From contig QKGY01000424.1 in the NCBI GenBank assembly GCA_003250235.1, positions 1 through 6,576 on the forward strand: a stretch of 6,576 nucleotides of DNA, read 5' to 3'. The position numbers were made by a program, and so were the translations under genes. This DNA is from Desulfuromonadaceae bacterium. GTDB lineage: Bacteria > Desulfobacterota > Desulfuromonadia > Desulfuromonadales > SZUA-540. The stretch's first letter is position 1; each line of letters starts with the position of its first letter. Below, piece by piece: positions 1 to 5,322 of this stretch. The notes beneath the pieces were generated by a model that saw only the letters and a program-made list of their open reading frames with translations, did not search any database and was not told the origin of the DNA.

Positions 1-2
1 TG

Positions 3-320
3 CCCTCCATGAATCTGGCGCAGGCTACGTCTCTCTGTCTGTATGAGGCTTCCCGGGCTCTGGGGCGGGCTCAGGGGAAGAGCGCCGGTCGCAAAAAACT
101 GGCTACCTCCGATGTCCTTGAAGGCTTCTATACCCATCTGCGCCGTACGCTTCTGGATATCGAATTTCTTGATCCGCAGAATCCGGAACATATCCTGAGG
201 GCCTTCAGGCGGATTTTCGGCCGGGCCGGGTTGAACGAGCGGGAGGTGCGCATCCTCCACGGATTGTGCAGCCGTATCGATTGGGTCGAGGGAGATCGAA
301 GAAAGAAAGGAACCGCATGA
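3..320 (+). CDS. trmJ: tRNA (cytidine/uridine-2'-O-)-methyltransferase TrmJ, C-terminal part (5' end outside window)
   Basis: This is the last 105 residues of a SPOUT-family (TrmH-like) RNA methyltransferase. The reading frame is open to the left edge. The first visible residues, PSMNLAQA, match the conserved P-S-x-N-L-x-x-A segment at the end of the SPOUT knot, which contributes to the SAM site and dimer interface, so the ATG at 9 is an internal Met and not the start. The rest resembles the helical C-terminal extension of TrmJ, with RRIFGRAGL at visible residues 69-77 and a following E-x-x-x-L-x-G pattern. In E. coli, TrmJ methylates the 2'-O of tRNA position 32. The catalytic N-terminal part cannot be inspected here, so another TrmH-family member is possible. 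The stop codon overlaps the next gene by ATGA (317-320), implying one transcript. Confidence 0.85.
   Translation, partial: PSMNLAQATSLCLYEASRALGRAQGKSAGRKKLATSDVLEGFYTHLRRTLLDIEFLDPQNPEHILRAFRRIFGRAGLNEREVRILHGLCSRIDWVEGDRRKKGTA
307..312 (+). promoter_or_regulatory. Ribosome binding site for the 131-residue unknown gene
   Basis: AAGGAA lies 4 bases before the ATG at 317. It supports this start over the in-frame ATG at 266, which would overlap trmJ by 55 bases and adds a basic stretch that looks like a frame shadow of trmJ. Confidence 0.6.
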
Positions 321-712
321 AAACCCTTTTGCGTTCACAAAAACTACAACACGGGATGACAGTTGAGTTCTTCGATCGTTCAAACCGTTACTTTGGCGAC
401 TATCATCGTATCTGCATTGATGTGATCGTCAGGCTCCCGTTGTGCCCTGAGTATTTCGCCGCGTTCGCAGACCCGGATTCGGAGTGGCAGAGAGCGCGGG
501 TGGTGCTTGGAGACGAGGCTGTCTTCAAGCGTACCCTGGAACGGATGGGCGTGTCTGGTGCCGACGTGGAAACGACTAGGCAGGCTCTGATGGATGAGTT
601 CAGTCGCACCACGTTCTCTTACCTGCAGTCCCCTGATTTTCCTGTCCGTTTCGTAGCATCCGAGCTGGCAAAAACCAGAAAAGTCCGTCACCTGTTTGGC
701 GCCGGGCAATGA
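317..712 (+). CDS. Conserved-looking protein of unknown function, 131 aa
   Basis: I cannot assign a function. The protein is small and soluble, with no signal peptide or membrane segment. The N-terminal part (about residues 11-42) carries a distinctive block, VEFFDRSNRYFGDYHRI, followed by a beta-like stretch IDVIVRLPL; I have a memory of similar short proteins in Geobacter relatives, but could not check it. Residues 50-100 look helical and charged, and the C-terminus is basic (AKTRKVRHLF, 118-127). The gene is coupled on both sides by ATGA overlaps, to trmJ at 317-320 and to rlmD at 709-712. That placement suggests co-expression with two RNA methyltransferases, so an RNA- or ribosome-related role is plausible but is inference only. 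No catalytic motif or metal-binding cluster is visible. The start at 317 is chosen because of the ribosome binding site and the coupling. Confidence 0.75.
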   Translation: MKTLLRSQKLQHGMTVEFFDRSNRYFGDYHRICIDVIVRLPLCPEYFAAFADPDSEWQRARVVLGDEAVFKRTLERMGVSGADVETTRQALMDEFSRTTFSYLQSPDFPVRFVASELAKTRKVRHLFGAGQ

Positions 713-1989
713 TGCTGGACGTTCGTATCGAGTCACTGGTCTTCGGCGGGCGCGGCGTTGGTCGCGTAGACGGTAAAGCGGTCTTTGTCCCTGCTACGGC
801 CCCTGGAGACATTGTCCGCTGCCGGGTAGTGCGGGACAAAAAGCGTTATGCCGAGGCCGATCTTGTCGAGATTCTGACCCAATCCCCGCTCCGAAGGAAT
901 CCTCCTTGCCCTGTTGCCGGGGAATGCGGCGGATGTCAGTGGCAGCATCTTCCCTACGATTGCCAGAGACAATGGAAGGAAACGATTTTCCGTGAAACCC
1001 TTGTGAGGCAGGCAGGCATCGAAGGGGATCGTGTTATTGTTGCGGCGCCCGATGAGTGGGGTTACCGCAGCCGGGTTCAATTCAAATGCCGCATGACGGA
1101 AAAAGGGTTTGTGATCGGTTTCTATCGCCCATCCAGCCACTACGTGGTGGACGTTGACCGTTGTCCCATTACCGATAACCGACTCAACGACCTCCTGCCC
1201 GATATTCGCAGAGTGGTGGGGGAGTCGCCTTTCGCCGCGCAGGTACCTCAGGCCGATCTGGGGATTGGGCATGACGGTCTACGCAGGATTCTGTTTCATT
1301 TTATCGGTTCCGATATCCATGGTTTTATGCGGTGGCTCAATGAGCCTGCAAATATTTTTGATGCGTCACTGTTTGTACAGTGCGGACGCAAAGAGACGCT
1401 TCTGCAGGTTTACGGTGAGATGGATCTTCGTATCCAGGTAGGTGAACCTGCATTGACCCTGGGGTATGGACCGGGCGGGTTTGCCCAGGTCAACCTCGTA
1501 CAAAACACCCGACTGGTCGCTGACCTTCTTGCGGCAGCTCGCCTGACAGGAAAAGAGCGTGTACTCGACCTGTTTTGCGGAATGGGCAATTTTTCCCTGC
1601 CTCTGGCCAGGGTGGCGGCGAAGGTCGTTGGGGTGGAAGATTTTGCGCCTTCCATCGAAAAAGCCCAGGAAAATGCCCGCAAGAACAACATACACAATGT
1701 GGTTTTTTACGCCCGACCGGCAGCCGGCGCCGCCATTGCCTTGTCCGGGTCGGATGGGTTTGACCTGGTGGTGCTGGATCCGCCTCGAACCGGTGCCTAT
1801 GAGGTGGTGAAGGAACTCGTGACGCTGGATATTCAGAGGATTCTCTATGTCTCCTGTGACCCGCCGAGCCTTGCGAGAGACTTGCAACCCCTGATCCATC
1901 ATGGGTATACCCTTGAATGGAGCCGTCCCGTCGACCTGTTTCCCCAGACGTTTCATACGGAGAGCCTGACCCTTCTCGCGAGAAAATGA
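709..1989 (+). CDS. rlmD: 23S rRNA (uracil-C5)-methyltransferase, RlmD/RumA type
   Basis: A complete 426-residue enzyme, close to the usual length for RumA, which uses SAM to make m5U in 23S rRNA (U1939 in E. coli). An N-terminal TRAM RNA-binding domain spans about residues 1-57. Cysteines 67, 73, 76 (in CPVAGECGGC) and 152 match the spacing of the four RumA ligands of a 4Fe-4S cluster. The Rossmann methyltransferase domain shows motif I DLFCGMGNFSLPLA (287-300), the acidic VGVE loop (307-310), VLDPPRTGA (355-363), the nucleophile Cys383 in YVSCDPPSLARDL, and the general base Glu418 in FPQTFHTES. Every expected catalytic residue is present. The start codon overlaps the stop of the preceding gene (ATGA, 709-712) and has no clear ribosome binding site of its own, so translation is probably coupled. 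Whether it modifies one position or two (as RlmCD does in Bacillus) cannot be told from the sequence. Confidence 0.94.
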   Translation: MMLDVRIESLVFGGRGVGRVDGKAVFVPATAPGDIVRCRVVRDKKRYAEADLVEILTQSPLRRNPPCPVAGECGGCQWQHLPYDCQRQWKETIFRETLVRQAGIEGDRVIVAAPDEWGYRSRVQFKCRMTEKGFVIGFYRPSSHYVVDVDRCPITDNRLNDLLPDIRRVVGESPFAAQVPQADLGIGHDGLRRILFHFIGSDIHGFMRWLNEPANIFDASLFVQCGRKETLLQVYGEMDLRIQVGEPALTLGYGPGGFAQVNLVQNTRLVADLLAAARLTGKERVLDLFCGMGNFSLPLARVAAKVVGVEDFAPSIEKAQENARKNNIHNVVFYARPAAGAAIALSGSDGFDLVVLDPPRTGAYEVVKELVTLDIQRILYVSCDPPSLARDLQPLIHHGYTLEWSRPVDLFPQTFHTESLTLLARK

Positions 1990-2025
1990 CGATTGATTAT
2001 TATTGTTACGGTGATCCGTCTGGTA

Positions 2026-2054
2026 TTGACGAAGGCTTGTGGTATAAGGATTAA
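2026..2054 (+). promoter_or_regulatory. Weak candidate promoter for the lipoprotein gene
   Basis: The 99-base gap 1990-2088 has no convincing terminator after rlmD. It contains TTGACG (2026-2031), a good -35 match, but the best-spaced -10 (GATTAA, 2049-2054, 17-base spacer) is poor, and the better TATAAG (2043-2048) is only 11 bases away. The gene may therefore be read from its own promoter or from the upstream operon. Confidence 0.2.
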
Positions 2055-2076
2055 AAGTCTCTTGATGCCCTTGACC

Positions 2077-2083
2077 AAAGGAG
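2077..2083 (+). promoter_or_regulatory. Ribosome binding site deciding the lipoprotein start
   Basis: AAAGGAG is 5 bases upstream of the ATG at 2089. It fixes the start so that the protein begins with a clean signal peptide; the longer frame opening at 1993 would put about 32 extra residues before it. Confidence 0.8.
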
Positions 2084-2088
2084 TTGCG

Positions 2089-2760
2089 ATGCGGAAACTG
2101 GCCATTGTTTTTAGTCTGGTGTGGGTAGCGCTTTTTGCCGGCTGTTCTCAGGAGTATAGGGCGAGTCTCTCTCCTGACATGCAAGCTATTGAGTTGTCCG
2201 ATGACATGGTGTTGGGTTTGCACCTTTTCGGTGACGGATGGACGGTTTCCAAAGAACCGACTGCCGGCTTGATTGAAGAGACGGCAGAGCATCTGGAGCA
2301 CGAAGTCAAGGAAAAAGGTCAAACCGCCACGTCGGCACAACTCACGGAAATGGCTCGCAAAAGGCTGCAGATCAATGAGGCCTTTGTTGTCAACCGGAGC
2401 AGTGGAGCGCATCTTGATGTGGACATCAGCCGAATCGGTGAGGGGGAGTCGGCTCCCTCTTCAAGCGCTCTCAAAAACTCCGCTCGCTATGCGGCAAGTT
2501 CCCTCGAAAGCGAGGAGGGTGTTTCCGACCTGACGTCGCGGGTAGAGAAAGTCACACTCCCGGGCACCAGGGTGGCTTACAGGTTGTCGGCAGAATACAA
2601 GCTTCATGAGGAGCCTCGTCGCTTTATCGGCGTGGTGACCTTTGTCTCCCCGTACTGGGTTTATCTCTATTATACGGACACCCTTAAAAATGACTCGGAT
2701 TACAAGGATATGGAGCAAATGCTTCAGTCCGCCGTTCTGGTCTCCCGAAGGGCTCCGTAG
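2089..2760 (+). CDS. Predicted lipoprotein of unknown function, 223 aa
   Basis: The protein begins with a type II signal peptide: basic MRK, a hydrophobic core IVFSLVWVALF, and a lipobox LFAGC, with Cys19 as the lipidation site. The residue after the Cys is Ser, not Asp, which by the E. coli sorting rule would favour the outer membrane. The mature part is about 205 residues, hydrophilic, with a charged probable helix around 60-95 (many Glu and Lys), a Ser/Ala/Glu-rich middle (117-146), and a C-terminal beta-rich half ending in VVTFVSPYWVYLYYTD (182-197) and a helix (203-216). That alpha/beta layout is reminiscent of PsbP/Mog1-like small proteins, but this is only an impression. No catalytic motif is visible. 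It is separated from both flanking operons by gaps of about 100 bases and is followed by a terminator-like hairpin, so it is probably a separate unit unrelated in function to its neighbours. Confidence 0.85.
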   Translation: MRKLAIVFSLVWVALFAGCSQEYRASLSPDMQAIELSDDMVLGLHLFGDGWTVSKEPTAGLIEETAEHLEHEVKEKGQTATSAQLTEMARKRLQINEAFVVNRSSGAHLDVDISRIGEGESAPSSSALKNSARYAASSLESEEGVSDLTSRVEKVTLPGTRVAYRLSAEYKLHEEPRRFIGVVTFVSPYWVYLYYTDTLKNDSDYKDMEQMLQSAVLVSRRAP

Positions 2761-2806
2761 AATAAATTTTTATTGCAATTTCCCTAGGTTCGTGGTAATA
2801 ACCTTG

Positions 2807-2815
2807 TGCTTTAAT
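2807..2815 (+). promoter_or_regulatory. Candidate extended -10 promoter for the rimP-nusA-infB operon
   Basis: TGC followed by TTTAAT (2810-2815) matches the extended -10 pattern TGn-TATAAT, with 5 of 6 bases in the -10 hexamer. No good -35 is seen at 16-18 bases, which is tolerated in extended -10 promoters. Transcription would begin near 2822, just before the hairpin at 2827-2854, giving a leader of about 55 bases. An alternative is TTGCAA (2773-2778) with TAATAA (2796-2801) at 17 bases, preceded by the AT-rich inverted repeat AATAAA/TTTATT at 2761-2774. Neither is certain. Confidence 0.35.
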
Positions 2816-2826
2816 TTGTTCACAGT

Positions 2827-2856
2827 AAAAAGTGAGCTTCATCGCTCACTTTTTTT
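2827..2856 (+). terminator. Rho-independent terminator-like hairpin before rimP
   Basis: AGTGAGC (2831-2837), a 6-base loop TTCATC, and the exact complement GCTCACT (2844-2850) form a perfect 7-bp stem. It can extend by four A-T pairs using 2827-2830 and 2851-2854, and a run of T (2851-2856) follows. This is a classic intrinsic terminator, 66 bases after the lipoprotein stop and about 20 bases before the rimP start. The run of A on the 5' side means it could also work on the opposite strand, though no gene there needs it. It may end the lipoprotein transcript, act as a leader attenuator for the next operon, or both. Confidence 0.8.
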
Positions 2857-2876
2857 GTTTTCGGAGAGCACGACCC

Positions 2877-3365
2877 ATGGTGCAGGAAACAACCCTCTCG
2901 CGCATACAGGAGCTGGCGACGCCGATTCTGGATGCCATGAAACTTGAACTGGTTGATCTTGAGTTCAAGCGTGAAGGACGCGACTGGTTTTTGAGGCTCT
3001 TTATCGATAAGGAAGGCGGCGTCACTCTTGATGATTGTGCCGACTTCAGCCGCGAATTGGGTGCTGTCCTCGAGATTGAGGATGTGATCGAAACCTCTTA
3101 CCGCTTAGAAGTTTCCTCGCCGGGGCTGGATCGACCTCTGAAAAAGCCCCAGGATTACGAACGGTATAAGGGACGGTTGATCAAGATCAAGACCTATGAA
3201 AAACTGGATCCCGATGGCCGAGGCTATGAGAGGAAAACTTTTGAGGGGCAACTCCTCGGGCTGGAAGCCGGCAGGGTCAAGATCCTTCAGATGGATAAAA
3301 AAGGCGGAACCATCGAGGTCGCCTTTGACGGTATAGCCAAGGCCAACTTGGAGATTGAGTTCTGA
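2877..3365 (+). CDS. rimP: Ribosome maturation factor RimP
   Basis: A 162-residue protein, the normal RimP size. RimP binds the 30S subunit late in assembly and speeds incorporation of ribosomal proteins around S12/S19. The N-terminal alpha/beta domain (about 1-85) shows LELVDLEFKREGRDWFLRLFID (23-44) and TLDDCADFSRELGAVLE (50-66), ending in the family signature SSPGLDRPL (80-88). The C-terminal SH3-like beta-barrel spans about 90-162, with YERYKGRLIKIKT (94-106) and EGQLLGLEAGRVKI (123-136). The ATG at 2877 is preceded by GGAG at 2863-2866. An earlier in-frame ATG at 2832 lies inside the terminator hairpin and would add residues unlike the family. It is the first gene of the rimP-nusA-ylxR-infB operon. 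Confidence 0.95.
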   Translation: MVQETTLSRIQELATPILDAMKLELVDLEFKREGRDWFLRLFIDKEGGVTLDDCADFSRELGAVLEIEDVIETSYRLEVSSPGLDRPLKKPQDYERYKGRLIKIKTYEKLDPDGRGYERKTFEGQLLGLEAGRVKILQMDKKGGTIEVAFDGIAKANLEIEF

Positions 3366-3451
3366 TTTGACTCACGCAAAGGGTGTCGGTAAATATTTCA
3401 GATAGACCCGCATGACAAGTGTCGGGAAGTTAGATATAGGGAGATGGCAGG
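3366..3451 (+). other. 86-base rimP-nusA spacer with a short repeat and weak hairpin
   Basis: No gene is present. GTGTCGG occurs twice in direct orientation (3383-3389 and 3419-3425). CCC-GAC (3407-3409 and 3414-3416) can pair with GTC-GGG (3421-3423 and 3424-3426), making a small hairpin with a 4-base bulge and no T run, so it is not a terminator. The ribosome binding site of nusA, AGGGAG at 3438-3443, lies 8 bases before its ATG. No convincing promoter is seen. Confidence 0.35.
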
Positions 3452-4720
3452 ATGGTAACGAATTTGAATCATATTATTGACCAGGTTGTGAAAGACAAGG
3501 GCGTGGACAGAGCCATCCTTGTGGAAGCTCTCGAGTCAGCCGTATTGTCGGCCGCCAATAAGAAATATCGCAACACCCGTGAGCTTGAAGCGCATTATAA
3601 TGATGATATGGGTGAAGTTGAGCTTTTCGAATTCGTCACCGTGGTTGAAGAAGTCCAGGACTCCTACAAGGAGATCTCTCTGGAGGAAGCCCAGGAAATA
3701 GATCCAGAGGTTGAGGTGGGTGACTCTCTGGGTATGAAAATGGATGCCAGCAATTTCAGCCGCATCGCCGCGCAGACGGCCAAGCAGGTGATTATCCAGA
3801 AAGTTCGCGAAGCTGAGCGTGAAGGGATCTTCAATGAATTCAAAGACCGTGTGGGCGAGCTCGTTAACGGTATTGTGCGTCGTTATGAACGAGGTGATCT
3901 GATTGTTGACCTCGGTCGTGCTGAGGCGCTTCTTCCTCATCGTGAGCAGGTTCCCCGGGAGAATTATCGTCAGGGGGATCGGGTTCGTGCCTATGTTTCC
4001 GAAGTGAAGATGTCGCCCAAAGGACCACAAATTATTTTGTCCCGGACGCATCCCGGTGTGGTCAGCGCTCTGTTCCAAGTTGAAGTTCCTGAAATTTACG
4101 AGGGGATTGTCGAGATCAAGGCGGCTGCCCGTGAGCCCGGAAGCCGTGCCAAGATTGCTGTCGTTTCTCACGACCCTGATGTAGATCCCGTCGGTGCCTG
4201 CGTCGGTATGCGCGGTTCCCGCGTTCAGAATGTTGTCTCGGAGCTTCGTGGCGAGAAAATCGATATTATCCCCTGGTCTCCGGATATCGCCCGCTTTGCC
4301 TGTGCGGCACTGGCCCCGGCGGAAGTTACCCGAGTTTATGTTGATAACGACGAGCAGTCCCTTGAGATCATCGTTCCCGATGACCAGTTGTCCCTGGCTA
4401 TCGGGAAAAAAGGGCAAAATGTCCGTTTGGCGGCCAAGTTGACGGGATGGAAAATAGACATAAAGAGCGAAACCCGTGCTGCAGAAGCGGAACTGGACGA
4501 GTTGACGGGCGGTCCGGCTGCAGAAGTATCGGAAGAGGCAGGGGCTTCAATTGGCTATGACGCCCTTTCCCGTGACGAACTCTATGAACTCGCCAAGCAG
4601 CATAATGTGCCCGGGCGAAGCTCTATGACTAAAGACGATCTGATTAAAGCACTTTCTTCTCAGTCTGCTGAGGGCGAAGGGGACGCTGCTGTCACCCCGA
4701 CGGACGAAGAGGAGGCCTGA
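3452..4720 (+). CDS. nusA: Transcription termination/antitermination factor NusA, with a Rho_N/SAP-like C-terminal tail
   Basis: A 422-residue NusA. It binds RNA polymerase and nascent RNA, and controls pausing, intrinsic termination and antitermination. The N-terminal polymerase-binding domain spans about 1-130. The S1 domain is about 134-200 (VGELVNGIVRRYERGDLIVDLG onward, with ALLPHREQVP). KH1 contains VGMRGSRVQNV (251-261) and KH2 contains LAIGKKGQNVRLAAKL (315-330); both keep the G-x-x-G loop. The core ends near 340. There is no pair of acidic helix-hairpin-helix repeats as in 495-residue E. coli NusA. Instead, after an acidic linker (344-367), residues 369-402 read YDALSRDELYELAKQ, then HNVPGRSSMTKDDLIKAL, which resembles the Rho N-terminal/SAP-like motif, followed by an acidic tail. 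The start has a good ribosome binding site at 3438-3443. Confidence 0.96.
   Translation: MVTNLNHIIDQVVKDKGVDRAILVEALESAVLSAANKKYRNTRELEAHYNDDMGEVELFEFVTVVEEVQDSYKEISLEEAQEIDPEVEVGDSLGMKMDASNFSRIAAQTAKQVIIQKVREAEREGIFNEFKDRVGELVNGIVRRYERGDLIVDLGRAEALLPHREQVPRENYRQGDRVRAYVSEVKMSPKGPQIILSRTHPGVVSALFQVEVPEIYEGIVEIKAAAREPGSRAKIAVVSHDPDVDPVGACVGMRGSRVQNVVSELRGEKIDIIPWSPDIARFACAALAPAEVTRVYVDNDEQSLEIIVPDDQLSLAIGKKGQNVRLAAKLTGWKIDIKSETRAAEAELDELTGGPAAEVSEEAGASIGYDALSRDELYELAKQHNVPGRSSMTKDDLIKALSSQSAEGEGDAAVTPTDEEEA
4711..4715 (+). promoter_or_regulatory. Ribosome binding site deciding a TTG start for ylxR
   Basis: GGAGG sits inside the last codons of nusA, 10 bases before the TTG at 4726. The only upstream in-frame alternatives are inside nusA, and the first in-frame ATG downstream lies beyond the conserved zinc-ribbon-like CxxC motif. 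The TTG start is therefore well supported. Confidence 0.7.
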
Positions 4721-4725
4721 TTCTT

Positions 4726-5322
4726 TTGCCCAGTGGCAGTCATAAAGCTGAGAGGACTTGCCTCGGGTGCCGTAAGGTGTTGGATCAGAATCAATTGGTT
4801 CGTTATGTTGCCAGCCCGCAGGGTGTCGTCCTCGTTGATTATCGTGGCAAACTCCCTGGCCGAGGTGCCTACACCTGCATAGACCGTGATTGTATTTTCC
4901 AGGCGGCGAAGAGACAGCAGTTTTCTCGGACTTTTCGCGGGAAAGCCGAAAATCCTTCGGGCGAGGATCTTGTTGGCGCTCTGGGAGCCGAGATCATGAA
5001 CCGGATCCTTTCGCTGGTTGGAATGGCTCGCAAGTCAGGCAGTGTGGTGTCCGGAAGTGGTCTGGTGCTGACGGCCTTGTCGGGTCCAGAAGCCCTTGGT
5101 ATTGTCTTGGTCTCCCAGGATATCTCTTCCGGAATAGGAGATAAGGTCAGGGGGAAGGCGGATTTCCTGAGGGTTCCTTGCTATACGGTTTCGACAAAGG
5201 AAGATCTCGGACAGTTGCTGGGCAAAGGGGAACGAAGTGTCGTCGGGATAAAACCCGGGCCACTCGCAGAGTCGATTAAGCTGGAATTAGCACGATATAC
5301 GCACATCGCAGGGGAGTTTTGA
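4726..5322 (+). CDS. YlxR-family RNA-binding protein fused to an L7Ae-like domain
   Basis: A 198-residue protein with two domains. Residues 8-80 are a YlxR (DUF448) domain with the family motifs ERTCLGCRK (9-17), LVRYV (24-28), KLPGRGAYTC (42-51) and a second cysteine pair at C51 and C56. YlxR is called RnpM in some Firmicutes, where it modulates RNase P. Residues 90-190 look like the L7Ae/L30e fold of YlxQ: ILSLVGMARKSGSVVSG (94-110), a beta strand GIVLVSQDIS (125-134), and a late VVGIKPGPLAESIKLEL (172-188). In Bacillus these are two neighbouring genes, ylxR and ylxQ, between nusA and infB; here they occupy the same place as one polypeptide. Translation starts at TTG 4726, 5 bases after the nusA stop. 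Its TGA shares one base with the infB ATG (5320-5324), which suggests coupling. Exact function here is inferred. Confidence 0.88.
   Translation: MPSGSHKAERTCLGCRKVLDQNQLVRYVASPQGVVLVDYRGKLPGRGAYTCIDRDCIFQAAKRQQFSRTFRGKAENPSGEDLVGALGAEIMNRILSLVGMARKSGSVVSGSGLVLTALSGPEALGIVLVSQDISSGIGDKVRGKADFLRVPCYTVSTKEDLGQLLGKGERSVVGIKPGPLAESIKLELARYTHIAGEF

Noticed and set aside
266..316. N-terminal extension of the 131-residue gene from the ATG at 266
   Set aside because: It overlaps trmJ by 55 bases and lacks a ribosome binding site, whereas the ATG at 317 has one and gives an ATGA coupling.
2008..2019. ACGG-TGAT-CCGT hairpin after rlmD as a terminator
   Set aside because: The stem has only 4 bp and no T run follows.
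1366..2412. 348-residue open frame on the minus strand
   Set aside because: It lies antisense to rlmD and the lipoprotein gene, both of which have clear motifs, and its translation is basic and unlike any family. It is a shadow frame.
2832..2876. Upstream ORF start for rimP at 2832
   Set aside because: It would begin inside the terminator hairpin, and the added residues are not typical of RimP.
3536..4417. 293-residue open frame on the minus strand
   Set aside because: It is fully antisense to nusA, whose S1 and KH motifs are unmistakable, and it shows no ribosome binding site or domain of its own.
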